From: JAUYIV01 sp035464675
Lineage (GTDB): Bacteria; Actinomycetota; Acidimicrobiia; Spongiisociales; UBA11373
Reading direction: 5' to 3'
DNA length: 8,856 nt
NCBI GenBank assembly: GCA_035464675.1
Contig: DATHSA010000028.1
Span: 1-8,856, forward strand
Shown here piece by piece: positions 1 through 6,202 of the stretch (its first letter is position 1; each line of letters begins with the position of its first letter). The notes beneath the pieces were generated by a model, which saw only the letters and a list, made by a program, of their open reading frames with translations, was not told where the DNA came from and did not search any database. A program made the position numbers and the translations under genes.

Positions 1-327
1 GGCGGCGACGTTGCGCAGGCCCTCGTGGACCATCGCCTGGATGAGCACCGTCGCCGTCGTGGTGCCGTCACCGGCGACATCGTTGGTCTTGGTGGCGACC
101 TCCTTGGCGAGCTGGGCGCCCATGTTCTCCCACGGGTCGTCGAGCTCGATCTCCTTGGCGATCGTGTAGCCGTCGTTCGTGATCGTGGGCGAGCCCCACT
201 TCTTCTCCAGGACGACATTGCGGCCCTTGGGGCCGAGCGTCGTCTTGATCACGTTGGCCAGCTTGTCTACGCCGGCCTCGAGGCCACGGCGGGCCTCCTC
301 GTTGAACCTCAGTTCCTTTGCTGCCAT
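1..327 (-). CDS. groEL: 60 kDa chaperonin GroEL, N-terminal part (runs off the left edge)
   Basis: This is the large subunit of the cytosolic GroEL-GroES folding machine, which encloses unfolded proteins and releases them by ATP hydrolysis. Only the first 109 residues are in the window; the family is about 540 residues long. The visible part is the start of the equatorial ATPase domain. It has the nucleotide-binding loop TTLGPKG at residues 29-35, the TNDG turn around Asp52, and GDGTTT at 86-91 with its conserved Asp87. The ATG at 327 is set by a strong Shine-Dalgarno sequence (AGGAGGT, 337-343, 9 nt upstream). It starts 22 nt after the groES stop, so the two genes should be cotranscribed and controlled by the CIRCE sites upstream of groES. 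The family call is certain. Many actinobacteria carry two groEL copies, and whether this is the only one here cannot be told. Confidence 0.97.
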   Translation of the reverse strand, partial: MAAKELRFNEEARRGLEAGVDKLANVIKTTLGPKGRNVVLEKKWGSPTITNDGYTIAKEIELDDPWENMGAQLAKEVATKTNDVAGDGTTTATVLIQAMVHEGLRNVAA

Positions 328-336
328 CTGGCGTTT

Positions 337-343
337 ACCTCCT
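337..343 (-). promoter_or_regulatory. Shine-Dalgarno sequence of groEL
   Basis: The minus strand reads AGGAGGT, a near-perfect anti-16S match, 9 nt before the groEL ATG. It sits in the 22-nt groES-groEL gap and fixes the groEL start. Confidence 0.85.
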
Positions 344-349
344 AGATCC

Positions 350-667
350 TCAGCGGATGACGGCCAGGACGTCGCGCGAGGAGAGGATCAGGTAGTCCTC
401 GCCCTCGAACTTGACCTCGGTGCCGCCGTACTTCGAATAGACGACGGTGTCGCCCACTTCGAGATCCATGGGGACTCGCTCCCCGTCCTGGAAGTCGCCG
501 GGACCGACGGCGAGTACCTCGCCGAGCTGCGGCTTCTCCTTGGCGGTGTCGGGGATGACGAGACCGCTCGGGGTCCGGACGTCGTCCTCGTCCCGGGGCA
601 TGACGACGACGCGGTCGCCCAGGGGCTGAAGGCTCCCAGCCTTCTTCTTGGTGCTTGCCTTGGCCAT
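350..667 (-). CDS. groES: 10 kDa co-chaperonin GroES
   Basis: This is the lid of the GroEL chamber, a heptameric ring that caps GroEL and triggers substrate encapsulation. The product is 105 residues, close to the family norm of about 95-105. Core GroES features are visible: PLGDRVVV at residues 14-21, a mobile-loop region around 25-38 (EDDVRTPSGLVIP), GEVLAVGPG, and the C-terminal run VGDTVVYSKYGGTEVKFEG followed by YLIL. A lysine-rich extension (MAKASTKKKAGS) precedes the core. I chose the ATG at 667 because a strong Shine-Dalgarno (AGGAGGAG, 677-684) lies 9 nt upstream; the same frame stays open to 721, but that stretch is occupied by the operators. The gene is first of a groES-groEL pair and is predicted to be heat-inducible through HrcA acting on the two CIRCE elements. 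Confidence 0.97.
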   Translation of the reverse strand: MAKASTKKKAGSLQPLGDRVVVMPRDEDDVRTPSGLVIPDTAKEKPQLGEVLAVGPGDFQDGERVPMDLEVGDTVVYSKYGGTEVKFEGEDYLILSSRDVLAVIR

Positions 668-676
668 TCGACGAAT

Positions 677-684
677 CTCCTCCT
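677..684 (-). promoter_or_regulatory. Shine-Dalgarno sequence of groES
   Basis: The minus strand reads AGGAGGAG, 9 nt before the ATG at 667. It decides the start, because the frame is open further upstream with a second ATG at 721. It lies immediately downstream of the proximal CIRCE element, which ends at 686. Confidence 0.85.
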
Positions 685-685
685 G

Positions 686-712
686 TTGGCACTCGTCGCT
701 TGCGACTGCCAA
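686..712 (-). promoter_or_regulatory. CIRCE operator (HrcA binding site), groES-proximal
   Basis: On the plus strand this reads TTGGCACTC, nine bases, then GACTGCCAA. The arms are inverted repeats matching at 8 of 9 positions. The format is that of the known CIRCE element, TTAGCACTC-N9-GAGTGCTAA, and each arm differs from that consensus at only one or two positions. HrcA binding here would repress groES-groEL until heat stress withdraws the repressor. It ends two bases upstream of the groES Shine-Dalgarno, so it lies in the transcribed leader or overlaps the start of transcription. Confidence 0.85.
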
Positions 713-714
713 AG

Positions 715-741
715 GTAGCAAACCCGCGAGCGGAGTGCTAG
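715..741 (-). promoter_or_regulatory. Second, degenerate CIRCE operator upstream of groES
   Basis: On the minus strand this reads CTAGCACTC, nine bases, then GTTTGCTAC. The left arm matches the CIRCE consensus half (TTAGCACTC) at 8 of 9 positions and the right arm (GAGTGCTAA) at 6 of 9. The spacing is again exactly nine. It lies two bases from the proximal element, giving a tandem pair of 27-bp sites. The good left half and exact geometry support it; the poor right half leaves room for chance. Confidence 0.6.
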
Positions 742-768
742 TTCAGAGTTCGAGATGTGAGTGGGCTG

Positions 769-799
769 GTATCAGAAAAAAGCGGTAGGTGATTGGCAA
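769..799 (-). promoter_or_regulatory. Candidate groES promoter (weak)
   Basis: On the minus strand a TTGCCA -35-like hexamer (794-799) and a TGATAC -10-like hexamer (769-774) are separated by 19 bp. Transcription would start near 762 and put both CIRCE sites in the 5' leader. The spacer is long, so this is tentative. An alternative -10 (TACCTT, 712-717 on the minus strand) lies between the two CIRCE sites and would make the operators overlap the promoter directly, but it lacks a convincing -35. Confidence 0.3.
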
Positions 800-826
800 C
801 CCGGACGGGCCACCGTCTGGGCTTCC

Positions 827-922
827 GCCATCCGCCCCTCCGCCGTCCGCAAGAGAATCCGTCGGCGGCGAGCGTTGCGTCCTCCTGATCTTGCCGAGGG
901 CGGACGGCGGAGGGCGGATGGC
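827..922. repeat. Long imperfect inverted repeat between tsaD and groES
   Basis: The left arm (827-850) and right arm (900-922) are reverse complements over 23 positions, with a single extra C in the left arm (CCGCCCC against CCGCCC). The loop is 49 nt. The repeat begins 39 nt after the tsaD stop. It could fold in the transcript of the upstream operon as a terminator-like or RNA-stabilising stem, but no U-tract follows on either strand. It could also be a small non-autonomous mobile element: CTTCC occurs just outside each arm (822-826 and 924-928), although one base off-centre on the right. The stem itself is plain in the sequence; its role is inference. Confidence 0.7.
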
Positions 923-961
923 CCTTCCCGGAGACTGCAGACGGGACGCCCGGATGAGGGC

Positions 962-1969
962 CTACCCCAGCTTCATCCCGCTGTCGATCTGCGCGTCCCC
1001 CGGGGTCTCCTCGCCCCTCGAGAGCCGGAAGATCGCGGCTGCGGCGATCATCGCTCCGTTGTCGGTGCACAGGCGGGGCGACGGGAGATGGAGGGCGATC
1101 CCCCGCGCCTCGCACTCCTCGGCCATACGCTGTCGCAGGCGGCGATTGGCCAGCACTCCGCCCCCGCCTCCGACCCGGGGCACGCCCGTGGTCTCGACCG
1201 CGTTCATCGTCTTGGTGACGAGGGCATCGACGATTGCCTCCTGGATCGACGCCGTCAGATCCGCCATCGGAGGGAGGTCTCCGGCTGCGTGGTGCTCCCG
1301 CACATAGGTGACCACTGCGGTCTTGAGCCCCGAGAACGAGAGGTCATGGGGCCGGTCGGCGAGCGCCCGCGGGAAGTCGATCGCGGCAGGATCGCCGTCG
1401 TCCGACTCCCGGTCGATCGCCGGTCCGCCCGGGAAGCCCAGGCCGAGGAAGCGCGCCAGTTTGTCGAACGCCTCTCCGGCGGCGTCATCGATCGTGGCGC
1501 CAAGCACCTCGTAGTCCCCCCATGCCTTCATATGGACGATCTGCGAGTGGCCCCCGGAGGCGAGGACGACGACGGCCGGAGGCTCGTAGTCGGGGTGCTC
1601 GAACCGGGGGGCGAAGAGATGCCCCTCCATGTGGTCCACGCCGACGAACGGGATCCGGAGGGCCCAGGCAAGCGCCTTGCCGTACGAGAAGCCGACCATG
1701 AGCGCCGCAGCCAGGCCCGGACCCTGGGTGGCGGCGACCGCGTCGAGGTCCATGGAGTGGACGCCGGCGTCCCGAAGCGCTCGATGGGTGAGCGACCTGA
1801 TCGCCTCGACGTGGGCGCGAGCCGCCACCTCGGGCACGACCCCGCCAAACCTGGCGTGCTCCTCCACCTGAGTGGCCAGCACGTTGGAGAGGATCTCGTT
1901 GCCCCGCACGACCGCGACCCCGGTCTCGTCGCAGCTCGTCTCGAATCCGAGGACGACCGGCTCGGTCAT
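962..1969 (-). CDS. tsaD: tRNA N6-adenosine threonylcarbamoyltransferase TsaD
   Basis: TsaD transfers the threonylcarbamoyl group from threonylcarbamoyl-AMP to A37 of ANN-decoding tRNAs, working with TsaB and TsaE. The 335-residue length is typical. The ASKHA-fold landmarks are all present: FETSCDETGVAV near the N-terminus (residues 9-20), the metal-binding HMEGH at 113-117 (His113 and His117), ASGGHSQIV at 137-145, GEAFDKLAR at 165-173, DLSFSGLKTAV at 209-219, and CTDNGAMIA at 301-309, whose Asp303 is the third metal ligand. The glycine loop reads GGGGGVLANRRLR (267-279). The ATG at 1969 overlaps the rimI stop as ATGA and has GGAGGAGGT a few bases upstream. It is the last gene of the coupled operon. 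Confidence 0.97.
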   Translation of the reverse strand: MTEPVVLGFETSCDETGVAVVRGNEILSNVLATQVEEHARFGGVVPEVAARAHVEAIRSLTHRALRDAGVHSMDLDAVAATQGPGLAAALMVGFSYGKALAWALRIPFVGVDHMEGHLFAPRFEHPDYEPPAVVVLASGGHSQIVHMKAWGDYEVLGATIDDAAGEAFDKLARFLGLGFPGGPAIDRESDDGDPAAIDFPRALADRPHDLSFSGLKTAVVTYVREHHAAGDLPPMADLTASIQEAIVDALVTKTMNAVETTGVPRVGGGGGVLANRRLRQRMAEECEARGIALHLPSPRLCTDNGAMIAAAAIFRLSRGEETPGDAQIDSGMKLG

Positions 1970-2463
1970 GCGACCTCCTCCCGGATCCGGTCGAGGCGGC
2001 GCTGGAATGGAGCCTCGGAGGCATCGACGGCCCACATGACCAATGCGTCCTCGCCGCGGTAGTAGCCCGGCCGCAACCCGACCGAGGCGAATCCGAGCTT
2101 GCGATACAGGCCGAGCGCGGCGTCATTGGAGACACGAACCTCGAGCGTGAGATGCCGGGCGCCGCGCTCGATCGCCCGATCGACGAGCGCCAGCATGAGC
2201 CGGGTACCCACCTTGCGGCGGACGGCAGCCGGATCCACGGCCACGGTCATGATGTGCGCTTCCTCACCGGCGATCATGACGCCGCCGTATCCGAGCACAT
2301 CCCCTTCGGTCTCGGCAACGACATACGAACGGTTGCCCTCGGCCAGCTCCTCGACGAACGCCTGCTCCGACCACGGCTCGGTGAAGGCACGCCGCTCCAG
2401 GGAGGCGACCGCGGGAATGTCTCGCTCCTCCATCGGCCTGACGACCGCCACGGCTACGTCCAC
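1966..2463 (-). CDS. rimI: RimI-type GNAT N-acetyltransferase
   Basis: This is a GNAT-fold acetyltransferase of the RimI family, which in E. coli N-alpha-acetylates ribosomal protein bS18; actinobacterial members may act on other N-termini. The product is 165 residues. AHIMTVAVDP (69-78) forms the central strand, the acetyl-CoA loop is VRRKVGTRL (81-89), and Glu108 and Tyr120 lie 12 apart, as do the catalytic pair of E. coli RimI (Glu103, Tyr115). The tail YYRGEDALVMW (134-144) is a RimI signature. In the loop, Lys84 occupies a position that is normally glycine (RRGxG), which is odd. The GTG start at 2463 overlaps tsaB by 10 nt and is backed by GGAGGGG just upstream. An internal ATG at residue 11 is an alternative. 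Its place between tsaB and tsaD is the usual actinobacterial order. Confidence 0.92.
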   Translation of the reverse strand: MDVAVAVVRPMEERDIPAVASLERRAFTEPWSEQAFVEELAEGNRSYVVAETEGDVLGYGGVMIAGEEAHIMTVAVDPAAVRRKVGTRLMLALVDRAIERGARHLTLEVRVSNDAALGLYRKLGFASVGLRPGYYRGEDALVMWAVDASEAPFQRRLDRIREEVA

Positions 2464-3158
2464 GGCCCCTCCGATCGGAAATCGGACCAGTTGATGGTGA
2501 CGTCGGGCTCCCGAAGGTAGTTGGGGCGAACCTCGTCGGGGTGGGGCAGCTCGTCTCTCTCCGCACGGCCCCGGGCCACCTCGAGCACGGCCTCGGCCGA
2601 GGGATACCGGGGTCGCCCCGTCCGCAGGGCGTGGAGGCCGACCAGGGTCCCCTCGGGAAGGGCCTGCCAGTCGCCGATCACCAGCATCTCGCTGCGGTCA
2701 CTCACGAGGAGGTTTCGGAGACTGTCGGGGGTACAGAGTTCGATCGCCCCGTCCCGGACCACTCCCCCGGGAACCGGGCGGTACGGGGCCACGGCCACCT
2801 CCTTGCGCCGGACGTCCACGACGGCCCAGATCCTCCGGTGGCCGGTGGCGGCCCGAAGAGCGAGCGCGTCCAACGAGTTGACCGGGACCAACGGCACCCC
2901 CACCGCGCCGGCGATCGCCTGTGCGGTCGCGAGGCCTGTTCGCAGGCCGCTGAAGAGCCCGGGACCGACATCGACGGCCACGGCATCGAGATCCTTGGGA
3001 CTCCAACCCGCTTGCGAGAAGCAGAACTCGAGGGCCGGCACCAGAAACGCGACGTGGCCACGCGGGTCCAGCCGCCGCGACGAGGCCACCACCCCGTCCG
3101 GGGTGCCCAACGCGACCGACGAGGCCGAGGTCGATGTCTCGATGGCGAGAATCTTCAC
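2454..3158 (-). CDS. tsaB: tRNA threonylcarbamoyladenosine biosynthesis protein TsaB
   Basis: TsaB is the catalytically inactive paralogue of TsaD; it dimerises with TsaD and is needed for t6A37 formation. The product is 234 residues, normal for the family. The N-terminus (KILAIETSTSASSVAL) is the ASKHA phosphate-loop strand, and VGPGLFSGLRTGLATAQ (64-80) is the family signature, usually GPGSFTGLR. VNSLDALA follows at 93-100. As expected for TsaB there is no HxxxH metal motif. The start is GTG at 3158, overlapping the tsaE stop as GTGA, with AGGAG eight bases upstream inside tsaE. The C-terminal half is less conserved and ends with a PNYLRE-type motif common in TsaB. Confidence 0.95.
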   Translation of the reverse strand: MKILAIETSTSASSVALGTPDGVVASSRRLDPRGHVAFLVPALEFCFSQAGWSPKDLDAVAVDVGPGLFSGLRTGLATAQAIAGAVGVPLVPVNSLDALALRAATGHRRIWAVVDVRRKEVAVAPYRPVPGGVVRDGAIELCTPDSLRNLLVSDRSEMLVIGDWQALPEGTLVGLHALRTGRPRYPSAEAVLEVARGRAERDELPHPDEVRPNYLREPDVTINWSDFRSEGPWT

Positions 3159-3604
3159 GGTGCAAGCTCCTGCAGAGGTCGGCGCGCCCACGAGCCTCGA
3201 GGGACGAACTCGATCGAGCGGCCCCCATCGGGGCCGGGTGTGATCTTCACCACGAGGTGGTCGTCGCCAAACGCCTGCTCGGCGGCATGGCCCCATTCGA
3301 CCACGAGCACGCCGTCGACCGCTTCGAGGTCCAGGTCCAGGTCGTCGATCTCGGCAATGGAGCCCACACGGTACAGATCGACGTGCACCATCGGCACGAG
3401 CCCCGTGTACCGGCGGACGATGACGAATGTCGGGCTGACGACCGGCTCGTCGAGGCCAAGACCCTCCCCGATCCCACCCGCAAACACGGTCTTGCCCGCC
3501 CCGAGGTCGCCGGCGAGCAGCACGATGTCACCGGAGCGCATCAGCGCCGCGAGACGGCGGCCGACTGATCGGGTGTCGGCCTCGGTCGCGCAATGCAGGA
3601 TCAT
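3155..3604 (-). CDS. tsaE: tRNA threonylcarbamoyladenosine biosynthesis ATPase TsaE
   Basis: TsaE is the small P-loop ATPase that binds the TsaB-TsaD complex and permits repeated rounds of t6A synthesis in bacteria. The product is 149 residues, the usual size. The Walker A motif GDLGAGKT is at residues 32-39, VSPTF (56-60) forms the switch I-like segment, HVDLYR is at 74-79, and VEWG at 102-105 is the family's signature near the Walker B-like region. The ATG at 3604 overlaps the glycosylase stop as ATGA. No good Shine-Dalgarno precedes it (only a GGGG run), so translation probably depends on coupling to the upstream gene. The frame is open upstream to about 3904, but that stretch is antisense-free shadow inside the glycosylase gene in another frame. 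Confidence 0.95.
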   Translation of the reverse strand: MILHCATEADTRSVGRRLAALMRSGDIVLLAGDLGAGKTVFAGGIGEGLGLDEPVVSPTFVIVRRYTGLVPMVHVDLYRVGSIAEIDDLDLDLEAVDGVLVVEWGHAAEQAFGDDHLVVKITPGPDGGRSIEFVPRGSWARRPLQELAP

Positions 3605-4206
3605 CCGAACAGCCCCAACTGCTCGCCGTCCGCATCGGTGGTGGCGGGAGCACGTTCGTCGATCACCTGTCTCGCCAGGGAGAAGTCCTCCCGCATCTGG
3701 CCCAGGACTCGATCTCCGCCGCGAAGGGCGGCTGCCGGGTGGAAAGTGGGCACCAGCCGACGATTCCACCACGGGAACACCTGGCCACGGAGGCGGGTGA
3801 TGCCGACGTCTCGTTTGAGCAGCAGCTTGGTTGCGAAGTTGCCGAGGGTGATGACGACCTTGGGATCCACCAGCTCCAGCTGGCTTCGCAGGTAGCCCTT
3901 GCACTCCTCGATCTCCTCCGGGCGAGGATCACGGTTGCCCGGCGGCCGGCACTTGAGCACGTTGGCGATGTACACGTCGTCCCGGGCAAGGCCGATCTCG
4001 CCAAGCAGTCGGTCCAGGAGCTTGCCTGCAGCACCCACGAACGGCTCGCCCTGCTGGTCCTCGTGGTACCCCGGGGCCTCGCCCACGAACATCACATCGG
4101 CATCCGGTGCGCCGGTCCCGAACACCACGGTCGTGCGCGTCTCCGAGAGCGGGCACCGGGTGCACACCGCAGCGATCTCGGCGATGCGGGTGAGCTCGTC
4201 GGTCAC
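3601..4206 (-). CDS. Family 4 uracil-DNA glycosylase (4Fe-4S)
   Basis: This enzyme removes uracil from DNA to start base-excision repair. It belongs to the heat-stable-type family 4 (UDGa), which carries an iron-sulfur cluster. The product is 201 residues. The active-site motif GEAPGYHEDQQGEPFVG (42-58) matches the family 4 pattern GEAPGxxEDxxGxPFVG. Four cysteines at 15, 18, 86 and 102 have the spacing expected of the cluster ligands. NVLKCRPPGNRDP (82-94) and the second motif HPAAALR (156-162) complete the set. The start is GTG at 4206, overlapping the peptidase stop as GTGA with GAGGAG six bases upstream. The last 20 or so residues are a low-complexity acidic tail. Family 4 enzymes often stand beside tsaE in high-GC Gram-positives, but a functional tie to tRNA modification is unproven. 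Confidence 0.93.
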   Translation of the reverse strand: MTDELTRIAEIAAVCTRCPLSETRTTVVFGTGAPDADVMFVGEAPGYHEDQQGEPFVGAAGKLLDRLLGEIGLARDDVYIANVLKCRPPGNRDPRPEEIEECKGYLRSQLELVDPKVVITLGNFATKLLLKRDVGITRLRGQVFPWWNRRLVPTFHPAAALRGGDRVLGQMREDFSLARQVIDERAPATTDADGEQLGLFG

Positions 4207-5114
4207 GTCGTCTCCTCGATCACCGGAACCCCTCCGAGCGTCGAGGCGTGCCGCATGGCCGCCTCGATCGAGCGGCCGACGGCGACGAAGGCCGCCGAGC
4301 CGAGGGCATCGGGATCGGCATGCCGCTCACCGCAGGACACTGCGAAGACGGCGTCACCATCGTACCGGGTGTGCCCCGGGCGAAGGCAGACGGCCAGTGC
4401 GTCATGCCCCTGGACACACAGCCGGTGGAGGCCCGCGCGATCGATCCCCGCATCGGTGGCGACGACAACCAGCGTCGTGTTCTCCAGCGGCCTCGGCGCC
4501 ACCGGGACCGGCGGCGGTATCGGATCGCCCCCGGTGAGGGGCGCTCCCTCCAGGGTGAACACGTCGCCCACCGCGTTGACGACAGCCAGGGCGGCAACGG
4601 TGGCGCCGTCCGCCTGCTCGGCGTGAGAACCCACACCACCCTTGCGGGCATGCTCGAAACCCCGCCAGCCGGCCACCATCGCCCCCGTGCCGGCGCCGAC
4701 GCTTCCCATCGCCACCGGTTCGGTGGTGCGCGCCCGGTAGGCAGCCTCCCCGGCCGTGGCATCGGGACGAGCCTTCGGGTCGCCGACGAAGAGGTCGAAG
4801 AGGATCGCCGCCGGGACGATGGGGACCGGCCCGGCCTCGGTGGGATGGCCGCGGCCGTCCTCCTCCAGGGCCCGTACCACGCCATCGGCCGCGGCCAGGC
4901 CGAATGCGCTGCCCCCCGCGAGCACGATCGCCTGGATGGTCTCCACCTTCATGCCCGGTGCCAGCAGTGCGGTCTCCCGGGATCCCGGAGCTGCGCCGCG
5001 GATCTCGACCGCGGCCACATTGGGTTCCGGGAACGAGACGACGGTGACCCCGGTTGCGCCCTCCAGGTCGGTCCAGTGTCCCACCTCGATGCCGGGAATC
5101 GCGGTGAGGGTCAT
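4203..5114 (-). CDS. P1 family peptidase (DmpA/NylC-type, MEROPS S58)
   Basis: This is an Ntn-type hydrolase of the DmpA superfamily, which includes L-aminopeptidase/D-esterases, beta-peptidyl aminopeptidases and the nylon oligomer hydrolase NylC. The precursor is expected to cut itself into two subunits. The product is 303 residues. Family blocks are clear: IPGIEVGHWTD (6-16), LAGGSAFGLAAADGV (65-79), GSVGAGTGA (137-145), KGGVGS (158-163) and ENTTLVVVATDA (211-222). By analogy with NylC, self-cleavage would fall between Asn212 and Thr213, leaving Thr213 as the new N-terminal nucleophile, where DmpA itself uses Gly-Ser. The substrate is unknown. The ATG at 5114 overlaps the alr stop as ATGA and has only a weak ribosome site, so translation probably depends on coupling. 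Being next to alr suggests D-amino acid or peptide metabolism, but this is only inference. Confidence 0.9.
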   Translation of the reverse strand: MTLTAIPGIEVGHWTDLEGATGVTVVSFPEPNVAAVEIRGAAPGSRETALLAPGMKVETIQAIVLAGGSAFGLAAADGVVRALEEDGRGHPTEAGPVPIVPAAILFDLFVGDPKARPDATAGEAAYRARTTEPVAMGSVGAGTGAMVAGWRGFEHARKGGVGSHAEQADGATVAALAVVNAVGDVFTLEGAPLTGGDPIPPPVPVAPRPLENTTLVVVATDAGIDRAGLHRLCVQGHDALAVCLRPGHTRYDGDAVFAVSCGERHADPDALGSAAFVAVGRSIEAAMRHASTLGGVPVIEETT

Positions 5115-6202
5115 CCCACGTACCGCCGCGGGAGGCGAGGTCCGAAGCCGCAGACGACCTCCCAGTTGATCGTGCCCAGCCAATTCGCCCATTCGTCGGC
5201 GGTGATCTCGGCGTCGCCCTGGCGCCCGAGGAAGACCACTTCGTCGCCCACCGACACATCCATGTCCCCCACGTCGACGAGGGACTGATCCATCGTGATG
5301 TTGCCGGCGAATGGATGCCGCTCCCCCCCGATGAGAACCGCGCCGATCTGAGTGAGGCGGCGCGAGATGCCGTCGGCATAGCCCACCGGCACGGTGACCA
5401 CGGTGGCGTCGGCGGGCAGCGGGCGGGTCCGTCCATAGGAGACCCGGGTCCCGGCGGGATGGCGGCGGGCGTAGACCACCTGGCTGATCAGCGACATGGC
5501 CGGGTGCAGGTCGATGTCGGGCGCATAGCCCGCCGCGGGGCGCAGCCCGTAGGTCCCGATCCCGACGCGCACCATGTCGAACCCGGCATCGAGCCCGCCG
5601 ATGGCGCCTGCGGTATTGGCCGCATGCACGATCTCAGGACGCACCCCGGCCACAGCCAGATCCTCGACGAATGAACGGAGGGTCGCCACCTGGCCCTGGG
5701 TGAACTCGTGATCCTCTTCGGACACCGGGAAGTGGGTCCACACCCCTTCCAGACGGAGGGGTCCTCCGCCGACGGCCGTGGCGAGCCCGATCGCCTCCTC
5801 GGGCGGTGCGCCGATGCGATGCATCCCCGTGTCGACCATGACGTGCACCGGGTAGCCCGACGGCGCCGCGTCGGTGAGGGCATCGAGGAAGGATCGCCGG
5901 TAGACCGTCGGTGTCAGATCCCACCTCACGACCTCGCCGGCATCCTCGAGAAGCGGCTCCGACAGCAGCAGGATCGGGGCTTGGATGCCCGCCTCGCGCA
6001 GGCCGATCCCCTCGGCGACCAGGGCCACGGCCAGCCACTCGGCACCCGCGTCCAGAGCCGCCTCGGCCACGGGCACGTCGCCGTGCCCGTATCCGTCGGC
6101 CTTGACCACCGCGCAATAACGGGCGGGCGCCACCACCGCCGAGATCGTCCGGACGTTGTGGCGGATCGCGTCGAGATCGACCTCTACCCAGGACGGCCTC
6201 AC
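5111..6202 (-). CDS. alr: Alanine racemase (PLP-dependent)
   Basis: Alr interconverts L- and D-alanine in the cytosol and supplies D-alanine for peptidoglycan. The product is 363 residues, typical for the family. The PLP lysine is Lys34 in AVVKADGYGHG (31-41). The phosphate-binding and barrel motifs MVDTGMHRIG (122-131), HAANTAGA (193-200) and VRVGIGTYGL (211-220) follow. The second catalytic base, from the partner subunit, is Tyr256 in RVSYGRTRPLP (253-263), and GNITMDQSLVDV (300-311) shapes the active-site entrance. The C-terminus CGFGPRLPRRYVG is the usual ending. The start is GTG at 6202, overlapping the nnr stop as GTGA, and is supported by GGGAGGT seven or eight bases upstream. No early stop or missing catalytic residue was seen. 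Confidence 0.97.
   Translation of the reverse strand: MRPSWVEVDLDAIRHNVRTISAVVAPARYCAVVKADGYGHGDVPVAEAALDAGAEWLAVALVAEGIGLREAGIQAPILLLSEPLLEDAGEVVRWDLTPTVYRRSFLDALTDAAPSGYPVHVMVDTGMHRIGAPPEEAIGLATAVGGGPLRLEGVWTHFPVSEEDHEFTQGQVATLRSFVEDLAVAGVRPEIVHAANTAGAIGGLDAGFDMVRVGIGTYGLRPAAGYAPDIDLHPAMSLISQVVYARRHPAGTRVSYGRTRPLPADATVVTVPVGYADGISRRLTQIGAVLIGGERHPFAGNITMDQSLVDVGDMDVSVGDEVVFLGRQGDAEITADEWANWLGTINWEVVCGFGPRLPRRYVG

Noticed and set aside
761..2062. A 433-codon plus-strand open frame antisense to tsaD
   Set aside because: It has no recognisable motifs, is rich in Arg, Gly and Pro as GC-rich shadows are, and tsaD on the other strand is unmistakable.
2541..3800. A 419-codon plus-strand open frame antisense to tsaB, tsaE and part of the glycosylase
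   Set aside because: It crosses three gene boundaries of well-conserved minus-strand genes and its composition is typical of a shadow.
4248..5288. A 346-codon plus-strand open frame antisense to the P1 peptidase and alr
   Set aside because: It spans two well-supported genes on the opposite strand, has no family motifs and has no start signal.
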